A DNA stretch of 64,000 nucleotides from Cryptomeria japonica (GCF_030272615.1 NC_081414.1:337942502-338006501); one strand, 5' to 3'. Shown: positions 48,387 to 60,522, counted from the first letter of the stretch. Numbers and translations: made by a program. The notes: generated by a model not told the origin, from the letters alone.

Positions 48387-49918
48387 TGGGAATAAATGAT
48401 GAACAGCTAGTACCAAACCAGTACTAAGAGGGAGGGGGGGGGTGAATCAGTACAGGCAAAAACACTTTTCCTAAACCGGTTTGACTGCAAATAGTGCACT
48501 TTGACTGGTAAGCACTAACACTAGTCTAAACCAGATTACTACTGGTAAAACACAGTAAGAATGTTAAAGACATAAACCGGTAACACTTAGCTTTCCATAC
48601 AATCTAATATCTCATTTCCTCTTCACTCTTATGTATAAACAAGTAATCTATCATCAGAAATATAATGACTGCTAGTTCAACATATTTTACCAGTTTGACA
48701 TAGAACACTAAACCATCACATGAAAGGCATCACACATGACACACTGATTTTTCACGTGGAAACCCAACTGGGAAAAACCATGGTGGGGATGAATACCCAC
48801 AAGTTGTTCTTGAACTCTTTTGAAGTCCGCTCTGTTAGGAGCCTAGTCCGGTTAGAGACTTTTACAATAGGTTCTGCTAGGAACCAGTCCTGCTAGGGAT
48901 CACCCGGTTAAGGGATGGCTAGATACCTGGTTAAAGGTTAGAACCCTGTTAAAGGTTACCTCGTAAGAGGATTTGAAGAACTCATTAAGTTGAGTCACCC
49001 TGTTAAAGGATTTATACAAAAGTCTGTTAAAGCTACCCGGTTAAGGGATTTTTCAACTGCTAAAATGGTTAGAAGTCAACAGGTAATACAGTGATCTGAT
49101 AACAACACTCAATGCCAAGGTAGATCCACTTAAGCTCCTCTTCTTCTACAATCACACTCTACAGGTATCAACACACTTCTCTGGTCTGGCAAGAATCAAG
49201 TATCACTCACTGGGATACACACATACCATTTTCCCACAACTTCAAAATGAAAAACATCATCGATCTTATAGGAAACAGATAGGTTGGTAGCATAAACCCT
49301 AAACCCTAAACATTTAGGTTTTACAATCCAGTCGGTTTAGTCATGACCATTAATCACACTGCATCGAATACAATAGTCTTGAACAAATCTCAAGACATTC
49401 TCCAACATTCATTCTTTGTTGCTTCAGGAAGCTTATAACCCACCACGCGCTCTCCATCGTTTATAGAGACTTCGCACATTCCTGAGGTAGATAGGATCAA
49501 TCTCCATGCAAGATCCTCAAGGAAATCCTTCATGTGCACAAGGATGACATGGCAATTCTATCTGATCTTCATTGCAATTCCAACTGATCACAAGATGTCA
49601 TCTATTGAAGCACACAGGCTTGGAATGCATCAACCGGAAACCCTGAAGCTAAGACTACCAACCGGTAGTCATGCCAAATGAAACCCCAATGCAAAACTTC
49701 CATTTATCGATTCTCATACCAACATACAAGTTCACCTTGAACAAACATACTGCTTCACTTTTTCACAAATACTGGTTTCACAAATATCGGTTTATATCAT
49801 CATACTGGTTCTCTTGCCAATTTGCTTACTACACCATATCGGTTCATACTTCAGCATATTGACATCAATGACAACATACAATATCATCATGTCATCATGC
49901 TTTTCACATATGCCAACA
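48387..49918 (-). repeat. Element C 3' LTR (1532 bp)
   Basis: Aligned end to end with 61919-63448. It contains GGGAAAAACCATGGTGGGG and multiple ACCGGTTT-like words. The polypurine tract (TGCCAAAGGGCGAGAT on the minus strand) is at 49919-49934. Confidence 0.9.
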
Positions 49919-50167
49919 ATCTCGCCCTTTGGCATTGATGGTAATATACAAAGATATCTTTCTGCTTCTGCTTCACATCTTCTCCCCAATACTGCGAATA
50001 TCTTTTCCGCTTTGCATCTTCTCCCCCTTTGACAACAATGCCAAAGTGGAGGCATACATATCTATGTTCCACTATGTTGTTCCCCCTAAGGAGTTGCATC
50101 CTTCAACACACCAATCCTGAAAAAAGATATATCAATGTAAGTCCTAATTGATGTGGAGCACACACCT

Positions 50168-50667
50168 TTAGTTCACCTCTTGAAGGGGCAGCACCCCTAA
50201 TTCACCTCTCAAATAGTTAAAGGTAGCCTTCGGTAGAGGCTTGGTAAATATGTTTGCTAACTGCTTCTTACTAGAAACATGTTCCAGTACAACTTCTTTG
50301 TTCTGAACCTTTTCCCTCAAGAAATGATACTTGAGCTCGAAGTGCTTGGTTCTAGCATGTAAAACTGGATTCTTGGAGATGTTAATTGCACTTGTGTTGT
50401 CACAAAGTATACTTACCAGTTCAGATACAAGAACTTTGAAGCCATTTAATACATGCTTTATCTAGATTGTCTGAGTGCAGTTCATAAATGATGCAACATA
50501 CTCTGCTTCTGCTGTAGACTGAGAGATACATCTCTGCTTCTTACTCATCCATGAGACTAGTCTACCACCAAGAAAGAATGCACCACCGGTTGTGCTCTTC
50601 CAGTCGTCCACATTACCAGCCCAGTCAGCATTTGTAAACACTTGCAGGTTGAAATCATTATTGTATG
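50168..50667 (-). pseudogene. Element C RNase H, main part
   Basis: Minus-strand reading starts DFNLQVFTNADWAGN, then WMSKKQRCISQSTAEAEY, then ILCDNTSAINISKNP and NIFTKPLPKATF, ending LPLQEVN-TAA at 50168. The four catalytic acidic positions look present. One stop follows NCTQTI. The upstream part of the domain lies beyond the solo LTR H2, starting at 51933. Confidence 0.8.
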
Positions 50668-50672
50668 GATAC

Positions 50673-51932
50673 TGTAGCTAGGAAATCGGAAATCATCACA
50701 AGCAAATTAACATACTAATCTAGCTCAATCACAAAAGCACAAATGCAATGATCAATCCTAACACATTCAATAAAGACATGAAAATCAAAACATTCAAAGC
50801 TAAAAACTAAGCAAGCCAAATGCAGATCTGAATGTTTCCTTCGTGTGGCTCCATTGTCCTTCTTTCTTCTCCAAATAGCTTTGTTGTGGATCTCACCTAC
50901 AAGTGCATACACATGAGATGAAAGCAAGTAGACAAGATTGTAGCGCAAGAATACTCGAAGCATGATTGATTCGACAAAGTGATTCGAAAAAGTGATTATT
51001 TGACAATGTGATTAGATGGACCCTTTCATTGAAGAAATTCATCCAATTTATAGATAAATCAGAGAAAAGACAAGATTAGCATGAAATTGATATTAGAGGC
51101 AATTGATTTCAAAAATGGCACAATTGAGTGGAAAGAAGAAGGTTATGACACCTTCTATGTCATGAATTATGACATATTGCCAATGCAAAGGTTAGAAGAC
51201 TAGAGGCTTATGACATCTTGCTATGCCAAAAGTATGACACATGAGAAATTCATGCTTCCACCGAAGCACAAAAATAGGGAGAACTAGAGAAAAATTAATT
51301 AGGTGGAAATTGAATTTAGGAAATTAGAAAATTAGAAATTGATGAAATTAGAAAATTAGGTGAATTAATTAATAATTTTTCATTCATTAATTAATTCACA
51401 AAAAGAGGGGGAATTAATTACCCAATTAAATAAATAAATATTTAATTGTGACAATAAGACTTAGGATAAATAAATAAATCATTTATCCTAAAGAGAAAAA
51501 TGACAAACAAGATTAAATGAATAAATCATAAAACCTTAGAAGATTAGGTCTTGACAAAAGATAATTGATTTGATGTCGATTCTGACTAACAAAGGTCCAA
51601 TGCTGATAAATGATTTGATTGAGATTGGTTGACAAATTGACCAAATTGACATGATTGAAAAGGACAAGGATCGATGACGAAATCGATCGCAATATGACAA
51701 GATTGACAAGGACAAAGATCGACCAAAATCATGACTGAAGATTGCTATCGACAAGACCTAATTCGAAAGCGAGACAAATGAAGAATGCAGAAGGACTCGA
51801 TGCTCACAAATGATAAAGACCAAGTGCGAATCATAGGAGAAATGTTAATGTGACGCAAAAAACCTAAAATAAGGCAATATGCAAATGTTAAAGTATGATT
51901 CCGCAAGCGTTGAACATTTTTAGGTGTCTACA
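50673..51932 (-). repeat. Solo LTR H2 (1260 bp)
   Basis: Same family as H1, opposite orientation. Ends on the plus strand are TGTAGCTAGGAAATC...GGTGTCTACA with duplication GATAC (50668-50672 and 51933-51937). Removing it restores LWYPYNNDFNLQVF in element C. It has one copy of the GATCGAT unit where H1 has about four. Confidence 0.95.
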
Positions 51933-53164
51933 GATACCATAATCCATAGTCAATAGTTCCCTTCAAATATCTCAGAATCCGCTTGACTGCTACCAAGTGG
52001 GATTCTCTTGGGATTTTCTGGAATTGTGCAGTAATGCCCACTGCATGTGCAATGTCTGGCTTGCTATGTAATACATAGTGCAATTTACCAATCATTGATC
52101 AATATTCTTTCTCATTTACCAACACTGAGTCATCCTCTTTTGATAATTTACAACCGGTCACCATCGATGTACCAACCGGTTTGCTATCTTCCATGCCAAA
52201 GGTCTTCAATACCTCTTTGACATACTTGGACTGGGTGATAAAGATTCCATCTTTCATTTGTTGATTATGTAGTCCAATGAAGAACTTAATCTCCCCTATA
52301 AGTGATATCTCAGATTCCTTTTTCATCTCATCTGCAAAATCATGACTCATCTTGTCATCTCCTCCAAAAATTTCCATCAACAAATACCTCACATATTATA
52401 ATATGATCTCCTTCTGCTTTCAAGTAGATATTTCTATCTTCACTTGTTCTTTCAAATCCAATATTCAGAAGATGAGAATGCAAGCGTTCATAGCATGCTC
52501 TGGGTGTCTACTTTAGTCCATACAAGGCTTTATGTAGCCTACACACCATGTCACTATCTTCTGATAGGGCAAACCCATTTGGTTACTCTATATACACCTC
52601 CTCTTCTAGTATTCCATTCAGGAACATAGATTTCACATCCATTTGATATACTTTGAATCTCTTGAAGGCTACATATGCAAGAAGCATACGAACTCCTTCA
52701 AATCTAGCTATTGGAGCAAAGGTTTCTCCATAGTCTTCTACTTCTTGAGCATATCCTTTACACACCAATCTGGCTTTGTTTCTAACCATCGAGCCATCTT
52801 CATTCAACTTATTTTTGAAAACCCATTTGGTGCCTATGACATTTTTATGCTCAGGTCTGGGTACCAAAGACCATGTACCATTCATCTGGTCAAGTTCCTC
52901 TTCCATTGCCTTGAACCAGTCCTCATCTTTATGTGCTTCTTTGAATGCGTTAGGCTCAAATTCAGAGATCATGCAAGAGTTTTCTCTGACCTTTCTTCTT
53001 GTAAGAATTCCTGCATCCTTATCTCCTATGATCTGCTTTGGATCGTGATTCAACTTTACATACCTAGGAATGATCTTAGTTGTTTCCTCTTTCTTTTCTT
53101 CTTCATCCTCATCTTCATCAGTGTTGGCATCTACCGATGTAGGAGCACTACTACTGGTGCTAGG
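51933..53164 (-). pseudogene. Element C reverse transcriptase
   Basis: The frame 53053-52583 is open: [43 protein letters not shown] (first catalytic Asp present), then a stop after VYIE. HKALYGLK follows. Near 52385 the YVDD box is destroyed: it reads VFVDG and shifts frame into IFGGDD. IGEIKFFIGLHNQQ and VKRILRYLKGT follow. It is inactive by stops and by loss of the catalytic box. Confidence 0.85.
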
Positions 53165-54187
53165 CTATTTTGCAACCGATTTCCAGATGGTTACTACTGG
53201 TTCATCTCCTACTTGCTCACTACTAGTTTTCTCAGGTTTCTCAGAGGTTTTATCAACTCTAACATTGATACTTTTAACAATTCTCTGAGTCCTATTGTTG
53301 AAATATTTGAGAGCTTTACTCTTGGTGGAATACCCTAAGAATATTCCCTCATCACATTTTGCATCAAACTTGCTCTGATGTTCACTCCTCTTGATATAAC
53401 ATTTTCTACCAAACACTCTAAAGTAGCTTACAACTGGTGTCTTACCGGTCCAATACTCATAAGGTGTTTTATCCTTACCCTTTTTGATGAGTACCCAGTT
53501 CATTGTGTAGACTGTAGTGCTCACCGCTTCTCTCCAAAAGGTGTGAGAAAGCTTCCCTTGGATCAACATAGTTCTAGCTGCTTCAACCATAGTTTGGTTG
53601 TTCCTCTTTGCTAGGCCATTCTGCTGTGGAGTCCGGGGGGCAAATAGTTTCCTCTTGATGCCATTCTCTTCACAGTACTTATTGAATTCACCGGAAGTGA
53701 ATTCTCCTCCTTGATCAGTTCTTAAGCACTTAATCCTTTTACCACTTTCTTTTACAACCAGTGCTCTGAAGGCTTTGAACTTTCCAAAAGCTTCAGATTT
53801 GTCTTTCAAGAATGTGACCCACACCATTCTTGAGAAATCATCAATAAGAATCATAAAATACCTATCTCCCTGCACACTCCTAGTTTTCATAGGACCACAC
53901 AAATCAATATGCACAAGATCAAGTAAATTGTCTGCAGTGAAAGATTTACCTTTGAAGGTTGAGGAAGATATTTTCCCCAGTTGACACTCTTTGCACAAAG
54001 GATTTTAAAGTTTGCTCAGCATAGACAATCCTCTAACTGCCTTGATCTTACTGGCTTTCACAATGTTGTCAAAATTTACATGGCAGAGTCTCCTATGCCA
54101 TATCCAGCTATCATCAAACTTAGCCATAAGACATGTACTGATATTTGCATTCAACTAAAATAGGTTACCTTTGGTCTGCATACCGAT
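53165..54187 (-). pseudogene. Element C integrase with altered catalytic Glu
   Basis: Two pieces sit on either side of stops. The zinc-binding H-H-C-C region reads WIWHRRLCHVNF and CKECQLGK. The core (53998-53165, open for 277 codons) has HIDLCGP, RTDQGGEFTS and then TPQQNGLAKRNN, where the third catalytic residue (normally Glu in a VVERKN-type block) is Lys. The C-terminal GKKPxxSY-like block reads TGKTPVVSYFRVFG. A Glu-to-Lys change is a single G-to-A step. Unit B is inserted just upstream of the IGMQTKGNLF block. Confidence 0.85.
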
Positions 54188-54539
54188 GGCCATGTTATCA
54201 CTGATTAAAATTGGGTTTTTTCTTTTCCCATGATTGGCTATGGTATGTTGATTTTTTCGAGTAGGGTGTAGTTCCAAGTGCTTCAGCTTTGTTCTAGCCT
54301 TTAAGGGTTTAAGGGTTTTTGATTTTAGATCCTATTGTATTTGTTTTAAGCCCTCTGGTTTCTAATCTGTCGTTACTTTATTCACTTAAGTAATGGGTCG
54401 TGGGGTCATAGGATGTGTTCCCCCTTGGTTGTTTGCCTAGGCAGATTATGTTGATTAATCAAAAAATTTATGCCTTGTGTATTTTTCTTCTAAAGTTGTC
54501 GGGCCCGGTAACCAGTGTGCATCTCGCAGATTAATCCAT

Positions 54540-55580
54540 GGCTCGTGCTATTTCGCTATGAAGTTGTGCATAGTTTAAAACCCACGAAGTTACGAAAACT
54601 ACGTGGCATGCCACATAGATAGTCCAGCTGGTTGTTGACAATGAGTAAAATGGTGGCACATGGCACGGGTCACAACAGTCAGTGGGTCAGGATTAAAAGC
54701 TGAAAGGTGGGCCCCGGAGGTGAGTCAGGTTGCAGATGGAGATGACCTGGCAGGTACAGCTGTTAACAATTTATTGAAGCCCTATGTTTTCCTGTTGACA
54801 AATGATGTGGTGACAAATCGACGCTGAGAGTGACTGCATGCCACGTGTTTATGCCGAGTCATCGAACCCACCCCTCCTGAGAGCCTTCTCGGAGGATTAA
54901 ATGCCGATCAACTTGTGAGATGATCCAATGGTCGGTGCTATTTCGCAAGGGTAAAGTGCTCACTCTTTAGGCCCGTGAAATAGCGAGAATGAACAAGAAC
55001 CGTCCACGTGTCATGATGATGACCTGGACGATAGGGCTATTGAGACGAAAGTGGGGCCCCCATGGTCTCCTTCTGGCGAATGACAGAGTGACAAGTCAGC
55101 TCCACAGGTGACTGGATGCCAAGTGTTTATGATGAGTCAGCGGGCCCACCATTCCTAAGAGCCTTTTCAAAGGATTAAATGCTGATCAACTTGTGAGATG
55201 ATCCAACGGTCGGTGCTATTTTGCAAGGGTAAAGTGCTCACTCTTTAGGCCCGCGAAATAGTGAGAATGAACAAGAACCATCCACGTGTCATGATGACAC
55301 ATGGTCTAAGAAGAAAGTGTGGGCCCGCCAAGGTGGAAACGTCGGTATAAAAGAAAGACACAGAGCTAGTGTCAAGTGGAATGTGAAGGGGACTTCAAGG
55401 CCAATGATTCGACGCCATGTGGTATTATGTAGCCAATAAAAAATGGGACCCAGAAAAAGGCTAAAACCGTCAGTTAATCTAACGTTCTATCAGGTTTCTT
55501 TTGATCGAACGGTTGGCACTATTTCGCAGGACTAAGCTGCCCGATAGTTATGCTTCACGAAGTTGCGAAAGAGCAAAATG
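54540..55580 (+). repeat. Unit B leader repeats with CTATTTCGC/GCGAAATAG stems
   Basis: About 230 bp at 54790-55020 is repeated at 55070-55310 with a period of 278. Each copy holds GGTCGGTGCTATTTCGCAAG and, 30-40 bases later, GCCCGCGAAATAG (or GTGAAATAG). The two form inverted repeats able to pair as a stem. Partial modules occur near 54540-54620 and 55505-55575. Confidence 0.85.
55346..55353 (+). promoter_or_regulatory. TATA box of unit B
   Basis: TATAAAAG follows a GC-rich stretch and lies about 600 bases before the ORF. It is a plausible RNA polymerase II core promoter downstream of the repeat modules. Confidence 0.55.
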
Positions 55581-55836
55581 GAACACTTGCAGGAATGTTG
55601 TGACCCGTTGGAGTGAAAAATATGAATTCTCGTATGAATTCAGTTTCGAAGGGACGGCTAGAGCATGCGAAATCAATGTTACAGTTAAGACCCTGAGTAC
55701 AAATATTTGATTTCCTAACTACCAAGTGAAGATATCTTTTAAAAGATTTTGCAGAAGAGCAGATGCAGAGTTATCTTCTTCAGATACAGAGCAAGACGGT
55801 TCAGTTGCAGAGAAAATTCCTTCAAGCAAAGATCAG

Positions 55837-55901
55837 GTTCTCTCATATTTTTGTAGCAATTCTTGTGTGGTGTTTTAAGTAAGATAATTCTTTTGTTGCA
55901 G
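55837..55901 (+). other. Candidate short 5'UTR intron of unit B
   Basis: The acceptor TTCTTTTGTTGCAG|GATTG is convincing and mirrors unit A. The donor GATCAG|GTTCTC is weaker and would give a 65-bp intron; a donor further upstream is possible. Confidence 0.35.
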
Positions 55902-55941
55902 GATTGTTTAAGAGTGATATTCATTTCATTGCATTTTCAAA

Positions 55942-58900
55942 ATGGCTCCTAAAAGGGAATTTTCCGGCAAGGTTAACTATTTAGAAAGAAGTGTATGTGA
56001 TGATTTTTTAGAACAGTTGATGTTATCAACCAATCAGGCATCAAAGGTCAAAGAGTTAGTGCCCAGGGCTCCCCGTCTGAAGATAGGAGAAGGATTGTAT
56101 GACAAAGGTATTTGGCTGAGAGACCCACAGGTTGGGCTGTCTGGGTTGGGGTTGTTTAAAGTTGGATTTGGAATGAGAAATTCTCCTGCTCCTCAAAATA
56201 GTATCTGGGAACTAGATGTTGGGAAGTTAGTAGTCCCAGGGGTATTCATGGATACAGACCTGCTAACCCAAATGGCATTAAATTATGATCCAGTCACAAG
56301 GTGCATCCGGGATGTAAATGGGAAAACCCTTGTGGAGATTAATGCTGAAGAATTTAGGACAACATTTGGACTTAATGAGTTCACAAATTTCCTGGAACCT
56401 ATAAATTTCACAGCATTAGCCCAAGTTTACAGTGCACAGAGGAGTCATCTTAGGAATGGGCCTCTCAAGGAACTTTTTGTGAAAATAGGAGGGTTAGCAG
56501 TTGTAGGACCCAACACGCAAGAGCCCTTCTCATTAAGTATGTTTACCCTGAGGGCTAAAGGGATGTACTGGGCACTTTGTCAAGTTCTAGGAGAGGATGC
56601 TGAAGCAGATATGCCCAATCATTACTTGCTAATGATTGCCCAGATTTTGAATCCTTCTCTTGCTATCACATTTGATTATGCTTCTTTCATTGCCGATGCT
56701 ATCCATGGAGGGTTGATAGGAATAAAGAATGGGAAGGTGGATAGACCTTTCGGATGGTATTCACTCTTAATGCACCTTTTTCTCTTCAAAGGTGGTGATT
56801 ATTTCGCCAGTGGACTAGACCTGGTTAAGGAGAAGGAAGGAGAGAAAATGCCAGTACAATTATGGAGTACTGTGTTGTCATGGGACAAAGAGGATGCTAG
56901 TTTCTTAAAGTTTGATAAATATTTTGCATCCAAAATAAGGACTCTCCTCTACTCTGATAACCCAAGAGTCCCCAAGGTTCTTCTGGAATTCATAAGGCCA
57001 AAAGAATTCATAGAGAACATCAAAATTGTTCATAACTGGGGCGACATATATTTATATCCAGTCTCCACAGTTTTCAGAGTTTTTGGTTTCAGGGGTACTC
57101 CATTTTTGTTACCTTACTAGGTCCCTCTCAAAATGGGAATAGCGGAGATCCTTAGGCAAATTGGTGGCCTACAAGAGGCAGAGTTAACAGGCAGAGGTAA
57201 AGGGACTATTTTCCCTGTAGCTACCATAGCCCACCAATTCGTAATAACAAAGGGAGGCTGGAATTGCTTTGAGGATTTCCTTAAACCTTATCATTTGTCC
57301 ACTGTAGTGTCTAGGTGTGCTGATCCAGAGGACTTCTTCAACGGTGTATTTAGGAAGAAGGTAGCATGTAGAGGTAGGCCTCATCAATTCCAATTTCCTG
57401 AAGACCTCATCAGAAATGAATTTGAGCTAGATGAGTAGGAATTAAGGAAAGAAAAGTGGGTGGCTTATAAGAAAGCCTTGGATTTTGTGCATCAGTTTGA
57501 TGCTAGCTATGACCCATTATCTAGCTTCTTCCCATTAGAAGAAAAAATAAAATTTTTGATTGTTTGCTTTGAAGATGTGATGCAAACACTGAAGGAGAAG
57601 AGGGAAGCTGTGATTAAGAGCAACCCTGAAAAGGCCAGAATGATCCTAAGCAGGTCAGCTTCTAGCAAAGTAGTTCCTCCTGGTGATTACACACTACACA
57701 GGAAATCAGGTTATAGTATGCTAGTGCCTACAACAGGGGAGCCCTCTACATCCAAAGGAAAGAGGAAGATACAAGATGTCATTGACATCCAAGATAGCCC
57801 AAAGAAGCAAAGGGTGGGGAAGGAAGTGCAATCAGATACACCTTTGTATTCCCCATCCTAATCCCCTATCCACATAGGAGATGAACAAGCAGTAGCTGAA
57901 TACCTCTTGCAGTTGGGTAGTTTAGGGGAAATTACCTACACTTATGATGAAGTGGAGGAAGGGATGCCAAAAGAACCCATTGATGCTGAAATGGACATTA
58001 CCTCCATTGAACTCAAAGGCCAGGAGTGGGATCTTGAGATAAAAAAGGCAAGTAGTGCCTTTTTAGCTGATGACAACTTTGTCACATCGGAAGCATTTAT
58101 GCAATTCATTTGGAAACAACATATAGATAGATATAATGCTAGATGTGAGGCAAGAAAAGCTGAGCAGCCCAATAAAGATCCAGCCTCAGTGGAGGAAGAA
58201 ATAAAACAAGAAATGATGGAGGAATTCAAAACCATCACCCCTGAGCAGGGAAGGGATATGGTAGCACAAGCTGGAGTGCTTATCTTACCAGAGTGGGATA
58301 TTGCAGATGCCCTGGTGTTAGATGCAGTAAGAAAAGAGACCAAACCCATGGAAGGAGTTACCTTCAATAAGGATAATGCTGCACTAGTCATGTGGTCTCT
58401 CAAGAGAAATGACAGCAAGAAAGGAAAAGACACCCCAGGGTCAAGCTACCTTGGTGGAATGATGGTAAAGAGAGTACAGAGTACAGGGGTAGTAGAGGCT
58501 GCTAGCACTGTGTTAGAAACTGCAAAATTCAGTGTTGCAGTGGCAGAGAAGGAAGCCAAAGAAAAAGAGGCCCTCCAAATTAAGTTGGAAATAGTTTTGA
58601 AGGCCTATAACAGTGTCGAGGAGGAGGTGAGAGGTAAAGATAGCATCATTGCTAAGCTGCAAAGCCAGTTGATGGGACAACACCAACAAGGTGAGTCTTC
58701 AATACTGATGATTTCCTCTTCTCCTGCAAGACCTCCACCTACTAGTCCCATCATTGAACTTCCACCATCTCCAGCACCCTCCAGCTCTCAAATGATTGAG
58801 ATTACTCCCCAGGAACTAGAAAACCTAAAACAGGCTCAGGCTTTATATGCAGGGAAATATGAGGAGAAGGTAAGAGCCACAATCTCCAGTTTTGTAGATA

Positions 58901-59583
58901 CAATAAATGCCTCATTGCTTTACAACAATGTGGGAAAAATTATAGAAATATGGAATGAGCTGAGGAGAGATAAGGCCATTTTGACACCCATTTTTGACAG
59001 ATGGAGGCCTAGGGAGCAAGATCTAAAGTTCATGTGTGTATCCTGTGATGAAGCAAGAGCCAATCCTATTATCAAATCCACTTCTGATGTCGCTAAAGTC
59101 TTAATGCAATTGGCAGTAGAAGTGGATAATGTGGATAGAAAGGTTAATTTGTGTAAGAAGGAATACACTGATCAAGTTTTTGAGTTGCTCCCAGGAATTT
59201 TTGCTAATTCGGATCAGTTAAAAGACAAGCGAATATGGCTTAAGGAGATAGAAGTTAAATTGTCAGCAAGGGTTAAAGGAATCATTGATCTTGATGATAC
59301 TTCTTTCTTTGTTGTGACAATACAAGAAATAGAGAAAATTAAATCACATTATGGTTTTCTTAATTCAGAAGTCAACAAACTGAGAAATTCTTGGAAAAGG
59401 TTGACTAAGATTAAAGATGATGTGATTACTTTTTCATGGCTGACAGAAGAGATATATAGTGAGTGGGAAATTAAGTATGCCACCCATGATCCGGAATAGT
59501 TGGAGAGCGCCCCTGAAAAGATAGAAGAGGTTGCAACCGAACAGCCTGTTGAACAGACTGCAGAGGCTGAAAAGAGCTTGTAA
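55942..59583 (+). pseudogene. Unit B long ORF, one frame with four stops
   Basis: One frame runs 1214 codons from ATG 55942 to TAA 59581-59583, interrupted only by TAG at 57118, TAG at 57436, TAA at 57859 and TAG at 59497. All segments are in the same phase, with no frameshift in 3.6 kb. Residues 1-500 look globular; FDYASFIADAIHGGLIGI at about residue 244 matches unit A's FDWAQIISDNIH with identical spacing. A basic linker near residue 600 (SKGKRKIQD, SPKKQRVGKE) precedes an acidic and helical C-terminal half with a Pro/Ser-rich break near 930 and further coiled-coil-like stretches. There is no catalytic motif that I recognise. Read-through or transition decay of CAG/CAA/TGG codons would both explain the stops. 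Confidence 0.75.
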
Positions 59584-60522
59584 CTGTTTTTTGCAGAAAA
59601 CTTGTAACCTCTTTATTTTTGAAAAGAAATGATTGTAACAAACTCTCCTCGAGAAGTCCAAAGCTTTGTGCATCCATGTTATTATAAATGGATACTAGGA
59701 CTATGGAAAAGGGGATCACAAAATTTTGTAAGAAAACGCTGCAGAAATTTATCTGAACTTTTCTAAGTTTAATGGAAAATCAGAATTTATTGTAATACTT
59801 CTTGAACTGAATATCAATATACAGGCCATCGGTTTTGAGTAAAGCTTTGTGTTGTCTTCAAGTTCGTTCATAACTTTATTTACTATTTTCATTCTGAATA
59901 ATCTAGGGTTGTTCCGTTTGAATGGAATTGCAAAGCAATTTTAGTATAAGTGTTTGTTAGCCTTTCTCTTTAGGAGGGAAATTAAATACGCGAGATCACT
60001 CATACCAGTAAAATCTTTGGGAGGAACTTTGAATCCTGAGGACCATAGCTTAGTTTGGAATGCTTGAATTCTTGTATGTGTCAGGCATATATAAGGATTA
60101 ATAGAAACCAAACTGACGGGATATATAAAGATGTGTTGTTTAAGGAGTTTTATTTGAGTTTAGATGACTCTGTGACCTTGGATAAAGCACTAGTATTAAT
60201 TGGAGTTGTTTATTGCATGCTTTGTTGATCGAAACGCTGAAATTAAGTACAATTTCTATCCTTTGTTTTCAGTTGACTACAAGGTGAATCAATCCACTAG
60301 TTTTCTGGACTGGTTTGCTGTGGGTTTATGTTTGAAAGTGTGAATTTAATTCACAAAGGTATACCCACCTGGGCTCTGAGGAAGCCCGAAGTGTAGAAGG
60401 TCTATCCAAACCTTGTCATATGTTGTCTTGAGAATTTCCTTATCTTTGATATCTCTTATGCACCAAGCTTTAAATCATATTAATTTGAGGATGTTAAAGG
60501 GAATTAGATTTTGAAGACAACA
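59584..60522 (+). other. Unit B 3' region
   Basis: No ORF and no repeat of the left end. AATAAA-like words are absent close to the stop; 'gtaataacc'-type AT-rich tracts and a TATATAAGG at about 60092 are seen. It ends at the exact B edge. Confidence 0.5.

Larger units (their letters stand above)
54193..60522 (+). mobile_element. Unit B: 6.33-kb insertion carrying one long ORF
   Basis: Ends are TGTTATCACTGATT...TTGAAGACAACA. Flanking GGCCA (54188-54192) and GGCTA (60523-60527) differ at one base. Removing B with one copy rejoins element C as GELIA-IGMQTKGNLF in frame, so the edges are exact. I found no terminal direct repeats between the first 1.7 kb and last 0.9 kb. The only inverted similarity is TGTTATC versus TGTTGTC at the very ends. 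Layout: repeat-rich leader, TATA box (55346), intron candidate, ORF (55942-59583), and a 940-bp 3' region without features. TG...CA and a 5-bp duplication point to an integrase-made insertion. Confidence 0.85.

Noticed and set aside
52643-53338. 231-aa plus-strand ORF
   Set aside because: It is antisense to the element C reverse transcriptase and integrase, whose motifs are clear on the minus strand.
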